Below are positions 47,923 through 55,613 of a stretch of 64,000 nucleotides of DNA, one piece after another; the first letter of the stretch is position 1; each line of letters begins with the position of its first letter. The position numbers and the translations under genes were made by a program. The notes beneath the pieces were generated by a model. It had not been told where the DNA came from, did not search any database, and saw only the letters and a program-made list of their open reading frames with translations. Origin of the DNA: Echinicola rosea (GTDB lineage Bacteria > Bacteroidota > Bacteroidia > Cytophagales > Cyclobacteriaceae); contig NZ_CP040106.1 in assembly GCF_005281475.1 (NCBI RefSeq), forward strand, positions 1,121,501-1,185,500. Direction: 5' to 3'.

Positions 47923-48960
47923 ATGAGTTTACTCCAGCTCCATGGTATCAGCAAGAAGTTTCCACAGACCAAACAGTCAGCGGTCAAGGATATCCACATG
48001 GCTATAGAAGAAGGCAGTATTCAAGCAATAGTAGGCGAGAATGGCTCAGGAAAGACCACCTTGCTAAAGCTGATCGCAGGGCTAGAGCATCCTGACAAGG
48101 GAGACATCGTATTCTCGGGACAAACGATCGTAAACGGAAAGTCTGCCATTCCAGCCAATCAGCGTGAAGTAGGAGTGATCTATCAGGAATACGCCTTGTT
48201 TCCACAGATGACATTATTAGAAAATGTACGGGAAGCCTTGCACCAAGAATCCCGCAATGACCGGCAGATAGCCAAGGACAGCCTGGCCTTGGCCGGTTTG
48301 GAGGACAGCTTTAACGCCTATCCACATCAACTTTCATCTGGCCAGCGACAGCGGGCAGCACTGGCCAGGGCATTGGCCTCACGTCCCAAGCTGCTGCTGT
48401 TGGATGATCCATTTCGCAGTCTGGACACCCGGTTCAAAAATGAAATCAGTGAAGATATCCGGGACATTGTGAAGAGCACTGGTATTACGGCTATCATCGC
48501 CAGTCACCACGCCAAAGACGCCCTATCATTGGCTGACAGCATTGCCATTCTCCATAAAGGAAGGCTCCAGCAAGTGGGTACTCCCGTGGAAATCTACAAG
48601 CACCCAGCAAATGCCTACGTCGCCAATTTCTTTGGAAAGCGAAATGAGCTATTGGCCACACCCACGGAGGATGGCTTTTATGCTGGTTTTGGATTTATCC
48701 CTCATCCCGAATCAGCCAACTTTACGGAAAAGGTAAAAATCCTCTTTCGTTCTGAAGATGCAAAAATCAAGAAAAATACTGAGCAGCCCCTAAGTGGCAC
48801 TGTGATCAGGATCCTTTTTTATGGTGACCACCAAATCGTAAAGCTCGAAGATGATGAGGGCATGCAAATTAGCATCAAGGCTGCGCCAGGTAGGAATTTT
48901 GAAAAGGGAACACGGATGTTTTTTACCATAGACAAATTTGAGATCGAAACGGCTTTTTGA
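47923..48960 (+). CDS. ABC transporter ATP-binding protein, orphan
   Basis: 345 residues. Walker A GENGSGKTTLLKL, Q-loop YQEYALFPQMTLLENV, signature LSSGQRQRAALARALA (SSGQ in place of SGGQ), Walker B LLLLDDPFRSLD and H-loop SHH. The C-terminal 90 residues (from about 255) form a TOBE-like beta domain, as in the CysA/PotA/FbpC import ATPases. The Walker B glutamate is replaced by Asp (DDPF, usually DEPF). No permease or binding-protein gene is nearby. Likely an importer ATPase that pairs with distant subunits. Confidence 0.9.
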   Translation: MSLLQLHGISKKFPQTKQSAVKDIHMAIEEGSIQAIVGENGSGKTTLLKLIAGLEHPDKGDIVFSGQTIVNGKSAIPANQREVGVIYQEYALFPQMTLLENVREALHQESRNDRQIAKDSLALAGLEDSFNAYPHQLSSGQRQRAALARALASRPKLLLLDDPFRSLDTRFKNEISEDIRDIVKSTGITAIIASHHAKDALSLADSIAILHKGRLQQVGTPVEIYKHPANAYVANFFGKRNELLATPTEDGFYAGFGFIPHPESANFTEKVKILFRSEDAKIKKNTEQPLSGTVIRILFYGDHQIVKLEDDEGMQISIKAAPGRNFEKGTRMFFTIDKFEIETAF

Positions 48961-49368
48961 TTGTTTTCGAAATCCCTATTATCCTTGATAAATACAATGT
49001 ATCGGGTTATTTTGGGTAAAATATGGCTCTATATGGATTATAATGGGTGGTGATAACAGCCCTGTTTAAATTAATGTTGATTCATATTCCTTTTCAATGG
49101 GCAATTTTCTGTTCTGCCTTGAGGTATTTGACGTGAATCAGTATAAAAAATTGGTATGCTGCACAAATAGAGGAGTTTGCCTGCGTGAGTGCTGGCTTTG
49201 ATTTTAGTCATAAAACTCACCGCAGCGGGGTTTTTTGGTTACGTTTTTCACCTGAAGGAAAAAAGTAACAAGGCAACGAGATGAAAGCCAAGCTAGAATT
49301 TGACATGCAAAGTAATAGTTACCCATAGTAAATTATATAGAACCACAATTATTAACCCGAAATAATCC
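48961..49368 (+). other. Intergenic region with one dispersed repeat
   Basis: No gene supported. Contains copy 2 of the GGAGTTTGCCTGC repeat (49172-49301). The rest shows no clear signal. Confidence 0.6.
49172..49301 (+). repeat. Dispersed repeat with TTAC/GTAA hairpin, copy 2
   Basis: Matches 25067-25204 in block order. The hairpin is TTACGTTTTT / AAAAAAGTAA with one mismatch. Confidence 0.72.
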
Positions 49369-50688
49369 ATGAAAAAGAAAAACAAGACTGGTCTTTCCAG
49401 AAGAAAATTTATGGGTGCCTCAGCGCTTAGTGCTGCAGGGCTCTCTTTTTTGCCTCATTTTGGTATTGGCAAACCGCAAGCACTCACTAATTCTCCGCTA
49501 GGCATCAGTACAGTCCGATTAGGATTTATCGGTCTGGGCAGGCAATCCCATGGGATCATGAATGGTATGATGAATATCCCCCACGTGGAAATCACCGCTG
49601 GCTGCGATGTATATGGCGTAAAACGGGAGCGATTTCAGCATACGGTCTCGTCAAGGTACGGCAAGCAGCCCTCCGAAGTCCCTGTTTATGAAAATTACCA
49701 AGAGCTGCTCCAGCGAGACGATGTGGATGCAGTGGTGATCGCCACACCTGATTTTTGGCATGCACTTATCGCGATCGATGCTTGTAAGGCCAAAAAGGAT
49801 ATTTATCTTGAAAAACCGCTCACCTATACCATAAAAGAAGGACAAGCACTCGTAAAAGCTGTCCGTGACCATAGCATAGTCTTGGCCGTGGGCAGTCAGC
49901 AGCGGTCCGAAAACAATTTCCAATATGCTGTCAGGATGGTTCAGAAGGGCCATATCGGAAAAGTACACCATGTCAAGGCCAACGTAGGGCAGCCTACCTC
50001 GCCCAAACCCTTTGATTTGTCAAAAGAGCCCATTCCGTCAGATCTAAACTGGGACTTATGGCTCGGCCCGATCAAACCAGTCCCTTACAATCACGAGCTT
50101 AATCCTCCTATCTCATTAAACCCACCGGAAAATGAATCGATCTGGGGAGCTTGGAGATGGTATTGGGAGACTGGTGGTGGCTTAATGACCGACTGGGGTG
50201 CCCATATGTTTGACATAGCCCAGTGGGGAATAGGCATGGATCGGTATGGACCAGTGGAGATCGCCCCCGAAAAAGACAATCATCCGCTGACTTTTACTTA
50301 TGAAAATGGAATTGTAATGACTGCTGAGCCATTTGATGGTGATACACGCGGTGTCCGCTTTATCGGTGACAAAGGCTGGATCCAAGTTTCCAGGGGAGGG
50401 TTTAAGTCCTCCATTCCTGAACTCACCGTGCCTGAAGCTGAAAAATCAACAGTGAATGCCCACCCACATTATATGGATTTTATCGAGAGTGTGATCCGCA
50501 GGAAAGACCCAATTGCCCCCGTAGAAATCGGTCATAGTACCTGTACCGTGTGTACCCTTGGCAATATTTCCAATAAACTCGGACGAAAGCTACAGTGGAA
50601 TCCTGCCCTGCAAACTTTTGAGCAGGATGCAGAGGCAGAGGCAATGCTGCATTATGATTATGAAAATGGCTATTCACTTGATGTTTAG
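49369..50688 (+). CDS. Gfo/Idh/MocA-family oxidoreductase with Tat signal
   Basis: 439 residues. Twin-arginine leader SRRKFMGASALSAAGLSF, so exported folded with its NAD(P) cofactor. Rossmann motif GFIGLGRQSHG, then DVDAVVIATPDFWHA and the catalytic-lysine motif YLEKPLTYT. The substrate domain has GGGLMTDWGAHMFDIAQWG. Secreted members in Bacteroidota act on glycans or glycosides (for example GH109-like or glucose-fructose oxidoreductase-like chemistry). Exact reaction unknown. Confidence 0.94.
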   Translation: MKKKNKTGLSRRKFMGASALSAAGLSFLPHFGIGKPQALTNSPLGISTVRLGFIGLGRQSHGIMNGMMNIPHVEITAGCDVYGVKRERFQHTVSSRYGKQPSEVPVYENYQELLQRDDVDAVVIATPDFWHALIAIDACKAKKDIYLEKPLTYTIKEGQALVKAVRDHSIVLAVGSQQRSENNFQYAVRMVQKGHIGKVHHVKANVGQPTSPKPFDLSKEPIPSDLNWDLWLGPIKPVPYNHELNPPISLNPPENESIWGAWRWYWETGGGLMTDWGAHMFDIAQWGIGMDRYGPVEIAPEKDNHPLTFTYENGIVMTAEPFDGDTRGVRFIGDKGWIQVSRGGFKSSIPELTVPEAEKSTVNAHPHYMDFIESVIRRKDPIAPVEIGHSTCTVCTLGNISNKLGRKLQWNPALQTFEQDAEAEAMLHYDYENGYSLDV

Positions 50689-50704
50689 GCCTTAGAAACA
50701 ACAT

Positions 50705-50737
50705 TCCCCTGTGGATAACTGATTTATCCACAGGGGA
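50705..50737 (+). terminator. 14-bp perfect hairpin containing two DnaA-box 9-mers
   Basis: TCCCCTGTGGATAA (50705-50718) pairs exactly with TTATCCACAGGGGA (50724-50737), loop 5 bases. It lies 17 bases after the oxidoreductase stop but has no T-run. Both arms contain the 9-mer TGTGGATAA / TTATCCACA, so it could be a terminator stem, a protein site, or both. Confidence 0.6.
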
Positions 50738-50880
50738 TGTAATGGTTCATGGTAAATGTAATCGATAGGAAATGCTGATGGTGGTTTGTACTGCAATATA
50801 AAAAATGGTAGTTTGCTTGATTAGAGAAGGCTGCAATTTTCTCTTTAGGGAGTCAGGCAGATCATCATCAAGTAAAACTT

Positions 50881-51705
50881 ATGCAATCACATCAAGAAGC
50901 CAGATTTTTTCATTGCTACGCCACAGCCAATGATAACCGACTATTTATCAAAGACATCCTTAACTTGGTTCGCTTAAGGCACACAGATCCCGGCGTGCCA
51001 AAAGTAAACCTTTACATTGCGATCAGCAAGGTAAAGGCTATAGGCTTTATGGATCGGTTATTTGTAAATACAATTAAGAAAATGTTTTCCGATCACCCGA
51101 CGATCGTGCTTCATGATATTTGTTTTAAAGAAAATAAAGGGCGTGATTTTAGCAGTTACGCTGTCCTTTATCGAAAGATCAAGCAACTTGTCCGTGCAGA
51201 AGACTTTATTTTTTTTCAAAATAGAAGTGGATTTGGACCCTTTGAAAATAATTGGCTGAAAGCATTTGTAACCCAATTTCATCGGTACCCCTATGTAGCC
51301 TTGTGTGGCAGCACTATCAATTTTAAAGACCATCACTGCCGGAGCAATAGCTTGGTGCCACATGTGCAGACTTATGCCTTTATCACGCAGCAAAAGTTTC
51401 TCACAATGTTTGGAGATGCTTTTCCCGCCGAAAGAGAGGAGGAGCGATTGCAAATTATCCTAAAAGGTGAAATTGGGCTGAGCCAGTTTTTTCTCCAAAA
51501 AGGCTATCATGTTACTTGCATGGAATGGCCAGAAAAAAGCCTCTCAGCAACTTGCCCCGCACTCTCAGAAACGGATATTAAAACCAATGTTTGCGCCAAA
51601 CACCAATTCTATCATAGGAAGTATTTTAGAAGAAATAAAAAACCACAGGTGCAGAATCCGTTGTTTCCACCTGTGGTTACTTACTTAAGGACAATGTTTC
51701 AGTAA
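50881..51705 (+). CDS. Unknown protein, distantly RgpF/glycosyltransferase-like
   Basis: 274 residues, no signal peptide. The segment HDICFKENKGRDFSSYAVLYRKI resembles the NKGRD-x-x-x-[YF] motif of rhamnan-synthesis RgpF and related glycan-modifying proteins, and EDFIFFQNRSGFGPF resembles their 'fan-out' loop. The later part (PHVQTYAFITQQKFLTMFG) also fits that group. A role in surface glycan assembly is plausible, but the gene is far from the capsule locus and may act on another glycan. The 3' end carries an 11-bp hairpin. Confidence 0.55.
   Translation: MQSHQEARFFHCYATANDNRLFIKDILNLVRLRHTDPGVPKVNLYIAISKVKAIGFMDRLFVNTIKKMFSDHPTIVLHDICFKENKGRDFSSYAVLYRKIKQLVRAEDFIFFQNRSGFGPFENNWLKAFVTQFHRYPYVALCGSTINFKDHHCRSNSLVPHVQTYAFITQQKFLTMFGDAFPAEREEERLQIILKGEIGLSQFFLQKGYHVTCMEWPEKSLSATCPALSETDIKTNVCAKHQFYHRKYFRRNKKPQVQNPLFPPVVTYLRTMFQ
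51641..51678 (+). terminator. Hairpin inside the 3' coding end
   Basis: AACCACAGGTG (51641-51651) pairs exactly with CACCTGTGGTT (51668-51678), loop 16 bases, 27 bases before the stop at 51705. No T-run. Could stabilise or attenuate the transcript; the convergent gene ends 10 bases after this CDS. Confidence 0.45.
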
Positions 51706-51714
51706 TTGGCTTAC

Positions 51715-52191
51715 CTAGGCCTTGACAAGTCCTTTACGCTTAAGGATTGTTTCAATGAATTTCCGCTCGTTTTCAGTATTAAAAATTCTGAACGGTAAAT
51801 GCACAAATTGAGCCTTTGACATGATGAGCACAAAAGCATCGTTGGTGATCTCTGCTTTTTTGATCATTCCCCAATTGATGGGCATGCCTTGTTTGGTGTT
51901 TATTTTCATCAGGATTTGACGGCTATCGATCTCATAGGCCAGCTTTTCAAACATCACCTTATTCTGTTCCATCTGACTGACACCCGCAAATTGGATGACC
52001 CAAAACAGCACGTACAGTAACAAAGCCACAAAAGCCATGCTGATCCACCACCAGGAAGCGATCCAGAAATATCCACAGCCAATGGCAATGGCAATCAAGA
52101 CCACCCACCACTGTTCCCTGAGGACATTTTTCAATCCCAGTTTTACATATGTTCCTGTTTCGAGTTTATATTTTTTGGTTTTTACGATCAT
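51715..52191 (-). CDS. YcxB-like membrane protein
   Basis: 158 residues from ATG 52191; an upstream in-frame ATG at 52242 is rejected as weak. Two membrane helices (QWWVVLIAIAIGCGYFWIASWW and AFVALLLYVLFWVIQF) and a C-terminal beta-rich domain (GMIKKAEITNDAFVLIMSKAQFVHLPFRIF) that matches the YcxB-like fold. Converges on the preceding gene with only 9 bases between them. Function unknown. Confidence 0.7.
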   Translation of the reverse strand: MIVKTKKYKLETGTYVKLGLKNVLREQWWVVLIAIAIGCGYFWIASWWWISMAFVALLLYVLFWVIQFAGVSQMEQNKVMFEKLAYEIDSRQILMKINTKQGMPINWGMIKKAEITNDAFVLIMSKAQFVHLPFRIFNTENERKFIETILKRKGLVKA

Positions 52192-52469
52192 GACACTAGT
52201 TTTTCGAACCGCAAATATCTGATGATATGAGGTATTTAACAAATAGATCAGGAAATAGCCTTGAAAAATTTTACGGTTTTACAGCGCATTTGGGTGACCA
52301 AAAGCCACGATCAGGGCTGAAGTGAGCAGGGATAGCATAAAGTCTCTGCATCCGCAGCCCCAATTTGTCAGTAAAAAATGTATTTCCAAAACTACCTTTT
52401 TGTGCTCACGGCTATTGACTTGTTTCAATTTTTCTAGTAAATTATCATAAAACACTTAATCTTAGGCGC

Positions 52470-52700
52470 ATGAGCATAATGGTAGTTGACATGATCGTTT
52501 TTGGGATAGCATATATCTTGCTTGTGTATTTGGTGATGACGATGATCAGACCGCCGCATAAGCCAAACAAAAATCGCAACGGTGATGGTGATGGGGGAAT
52601 AGAGACCAACAGTCCGCCCAAGATTGATTTACCTCCAGGGGTCATCTGGCCTTCTGATGGCCCAAAAGCGAAGGAACCCGCTCCACCACTGGAAGTTTAA
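52470..52700 (+). CDS. Small membrane protein with proline-rich tail
   Basis: 76 residues: one membrane helix (about 5-27), then a hydrophilic tail with NRNGDGDGG and LPPGVIWPSDGP. Looks like a short conserved envelope protein; no family recognised. Its last four bases overlap the convergent Fur gene. Confidence 0.5.
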   Translation: MSIMVVDMIVFGIAYILLVYLVMTMIRPPHKPNKNRNGDGDGGIETNSPPKIDLPPGVIWPSDGPKAKEPAPPLEV

Positions 52701-53116
52701 TTGCTGCATTTATTACAGGTACCCTGGACCAGTAAACTTTTTTCTTTTACAACAAACCCTTGCGGCATATGGATCTCCGGAAGTGCTATTTCTGCAATAC
52801 ATTGGGTCTGGCCACATACGTCACATTTGAAATGCACATGTTCATGATCATGGTGGTCCTCTCCGGCATCATGGTGGCAAAGCGCATATTTGGTAACACC
52901 CGTATCATCCAGCACCTTGTGGATAAGATCACTGTCCAAAAAAGTCTTAAGTGTCCTATAAATCGTCACCCGGTCAAAATTCTCCTTTAGCTTTTCTTCC
53001 AGATCCGAATGGGACAAGGCAATGTTTTTGTTCAGAAATGTGTCCAATACATCCCTGCGGCAACTGGTCACGCGCAGCTGATGGCTTTTGAGTATTTTTG
53101 CTGATTTTGTTGACAT
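52697..53116 (-). CDS. Fur-family metal-responsive regulator
   Basis: 139 residues. Winged-helix part with recognition helix DRVTIYRTLKTFLDSDLI; His-rich hinge (HHDHEHVHF), then the two CxxC zinc sites CDVCGQTQC and CNKCSN. Length and CxxC spacing fit Fur/Zur; which metal it senses cannot be decided. Probable target genes are not marked by an obvious operator nearby. One DnaA-box 9-mer lies in its coding sequence (52918). Confidence 0.93.
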   Translation of the reverse strand: MSTKSAKILKSHQLRVTSCRRDVLDTFLNKNIALSHSDLEEKLKENFDRVTIYRTLKTFLDSDLIHKVLDDTGVTKYALCHHDAGEDHHDHEHVHFKCDVCGQTQCIAEIALPEIHMPQGFVVKEKSLLVQGTCNKCSN

Positions 53117-53702
53117 AAATTTTTGGTATTATTGGGCATTTCGTTTGGGTAAAAATACGTTAAATTCATCATATTACCGCATTTCCATGTCCCCTGATAT
53201 CCTCCCTACTGTAATACTAAAACTCCTAGAACACCCAAAATCGTTCATTTTTGACAATTTATGGATTGGAAGCGATAAGAAAAATTCCGAAAACTGCATC
53301 AAATAGAATCAATCCATATTTCCAAAGCCGAAATTATCAAACAGAGGATTGGGTTAATTTAAAGAAATTGAGCGCTCTGGTCCACTTTAGGTGGTAAGAC
53401 ATTTGTTTGAGCCTCCCCATAGACTTTTTTACCAAAAAATAAATGCCAATAAAGCAACTCCGGTAACTATGGTTTTCCTCCAATATGGCAGATGTAAAAC
53501 CACGGGCAATCAAATCGTATTAAATGAATAGAATTATGTTTTTATCCATGATAATGATTTATTTACATACAATTGCCCAGTTTATTCTTTAAAATTTATC
53601 TATTTTCGTTTATCTTAAGAATTGATATAGTGAAATCATCCTTCTGGCAAATTAGTTGTAGCCATTAAAAACCTAAGTTTTTAACTATTTATTTTATAAC
53701 CT
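53117..53702 (+). other. AT-rich divergent intergenic region
   Basis: 586 bases between divergent fur and mscS. Must hold both promoters; poly-A/T tracts are frequent around 53580-53660. A short frame at 53088-53306 is not supported. No clear Fur-box palindrome recognised. Confidence 0.5.
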
Positions 53703-54551
53703 ATGGAAAATCTTAATGCAGAAACCTTGCAATCAATGATTGATCAAGGAATTGAGCTCTTGTGGGAAATTATCCCCAGCCTTCTTTATGCTATTCTTAT
53801 CTACATTGTAGGTAAGATTATTATTTCTCGAATTCTTAAATCCGTTAAGGCCATCATTGCCAAGAAGAATTCAGACCCCTCGTTGACCAACTTTTTAGTC
53901 TCTCTGCTGAGTGCGATACTCTATATTTTATTATTCCTGACCATAGCCTATGTGATCGGCATACCGGTTACTTCATTTGTGGCCATTATTGGTGCTGCCG
54001 GCTTGGCGATTGGTTTGGCGCTCCAAGGTTCCCTGGCCAATTTTGCCGGGGGGGTGTTGATCCTGCTCTTTAAGCCTTTTAAGGTGGGTGATGTCATCGA
54101 AGGACAAGGCCACTTGGGTGTGGTAGAATCCATTGACATCCTATATACCAAAATGCACTCTTTCGACAACAAAGACATCGTCATCCCTAACGGCGCACTG
54201 GCCAATTCAGACATTATCAACATGTCCAATAAGCCTACCAGAAGAGCGGATTTTAACGTGGGTGTGGCCTATGGAACTGATCTGAAGAAAACCAGGGAAA
54301 TTATCTTGGGCGTATTTGCCAAGGACGAAAGGGTACACCAAGACCCCGCTCCTGTGGTATTCTTCAATAGTTTTGGTGATAGCTCGTTGGACCTGGTCAT
54401 CCGTGTATGGACTGACGCCTCTAATCTGTGGCCGGTGTATTTCGACAATATGGAAGCCATGAAAGAAGCCTTCGAAGCCAATGACATCGAAATACCATTC
54501 CCACAAAGGGATGTCAACCATTTCTATCCAAATGGAAAATCTGAAGCCTGA
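53703..54551 (+). CDS. MscS-family mechanosensitive channel
   Basis: 282 residues. Three N-terminal helices, the pore helix with GAAGLAIGLALQGSLANFAGGVLILLFKPFKVGD, then the MscS beta domain (GVVESIDILYTKMHSFDNKDIVIPNGALANSDIINMS) and a mixed C-terminal domain ending FPQRDVNHFY. Small-conductance channel releasing solutes on hypo-osmotic shock. Followed by a strong terminator. Confidence 0.96.
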   Translation: MENLNAETLQSMIDQGIELLWEIIPSLLYAILIYIVGKIIISRILKSVKAIIAKKNSDPSLTNFLVSLLSAILYILLFLTIAYVIGIPVTSFVAIIGAAGLAIGLALQGSLANFAGGVLILLFKPFKVGDVIEGQGHLGVVESIDILYTKMHSFDNKDIVIPNGALANSDIINMSNKPTRRADFNVGVAYGTDLKKTREIILGVFAKDERVHQDPAPVVFFNSFGDSSLDLVIRVWTDASNLWPVYFDNMEAMKEAFEANDIEIPFPQRDVNHFYPNGKSEA

Positions 54552-54572
54552 ACAAAGGCGTTTTGATACAGC

Positions 54573-54603
54573 AAAGGAGGACTTCTCAGTCCTCCTTTTT
54601 TTT
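54573..54603 (+). terminator. Intrinsic terminator of mscS, overlapping an opposing small gene
   Basis: Stem AAAGGAGGACT / AGTCCTCCTTT, TCTC loop, T-run of eight. The stop codon of the minus-strand small gene lies inside the stem. Confidence 0.92.
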
Positions 54604-54738
54604 GTCCTTTTTTGTACGATTGGAAGCACAACCGATGTTCTTAGTCAATTCTACATCCTCCGGAATACCTCCAAAACCCTCGCTCACATCCCATTCTGCG
54701 GCCTCCTCTTGTTGCTTTTTCTTGTCTTTTTTGCCCAT
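54586..54738 (-). CDS. 50-residue basic-acidic small protein
   Basis: From ATG 54738: Lys-rich start (MGKKDKKKQQEE), a central segment GFGGIPEDVELTKNIGC and a Lys/Asp-rich end. The GFGGIPED-x-[DE]L-x-KN-x-GC pattern recalls small conserved proteins in Bacteroidota, from memory and unverified. A longer frame from 54789 is rejected. Function unknown; a single Cys follows the motif. Confidence 0.6.
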   Translation of the reverse strand: MGKKDKKKQQEEAAEWDVSEGFGGIPEDVELTKNIGCASNRTKKDKKKED

Positions 54739-54805
54739 AGTTGAATAAACGAATGGGAGGATGCAAATGTTTATTGATCTATTTCTCAATATCCGTTGAT
54801 GGTTA

Positions 54806-55169
54806 TTCCGACAGCTTTGCTTCGGGACCAGGTAAAATTGAGTTTTTAACTCCTTACCACTTACAGAAGTTATGCTTTGGAGCCCGTTTTATGTGTAACA
54901 ACATAGGCACATAGGGCACAGTAGGATGATGTTCATCTAGTTAGCTGCTGCCTTAAAGTGGGACAATAAAAAGCCACTAAGACACCAAGGCGCTAAGTGT
55001 TATTTGAAAATAATAGATCAAGTAAATGACAATCGGTTGTTCCGACTAAATTTTACATACTCAGAAGAAGTACGTTTAAACGTAAAGAGAAAAAATTTTT
55101 TCGATTTGTTAAAATTACCTCGTCCTCATTAGCAGGATCAGAAAGTCCCCTTTAGGGGATTTAGGGGTA
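54806..55169 (+). repeat. Tandem 364-bp duplication, unit 1
   Basis: Nearly identical to 55178-55540. Each unit includes GGACCAGGTAAAATTGAG, a CATAGGCACATAGGGCACAG block, a CCACTAAGACACCAAGGCGC block, and ends with CCCCTTTAGGGG. No coding potential seen. Confidence 0.9.
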
Positions 55170-55177
55170 TTCAGTTG

Positions 55178-55540
55178 TTCCGACAGCTGGGCTGCGGAAC
55201 CAGGTAAAATTGAGTTTTTAACTCAATGCTACTTACAGAAGTTATTCTTTGGAGCTCGTTTATGGGTAACAACATAGGCACATAGGGCACAGTAGGATGA
55301 TGTTCATCTAGTTAGCTGCTGCCTTAAAGTGGGACAATAAAAAGCCACTAAGACACCAAGGCGCTAAGTGTTTTTTGAAAATAATAGATCAAGTAAATGA
55401 CAATCGGTTGTTCCGACTAAATTTTACATACTCAGAAGAAGTACGTTTAAACGTAAAGAGAAAAAAATTTTTCGATTTGTTAAAATTACCTCGTCCTCAT
55501 TAGCAGGATCAGAAAGTCCCCTTTAGGGGATTTAGGGGTA
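55178..55540 (+). repeat. Tandem 364-bp duplication, unit 2
   Basis: Differs from unit 1 by a handful of substitutions and a one-base indel (AGCCCGTTTTATG versus AGCTCGTTTATG). Directly precedes the 3' end of the M14 gene. Confidence 0.9.
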
Positions 55541-55613
55541 GGTTTCGGCAGATTTCCCAATCAGCGTCATCAGCGTTCCATTCAAAATGCCTCCTTCACG
55601 ATTTGCTTGGATC

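Noticed and set aside
53088..53306. 72-codon frame between fur and mscS
   Set aside because: Overlaps the fur start on the other strand and shows no protein-like motif.
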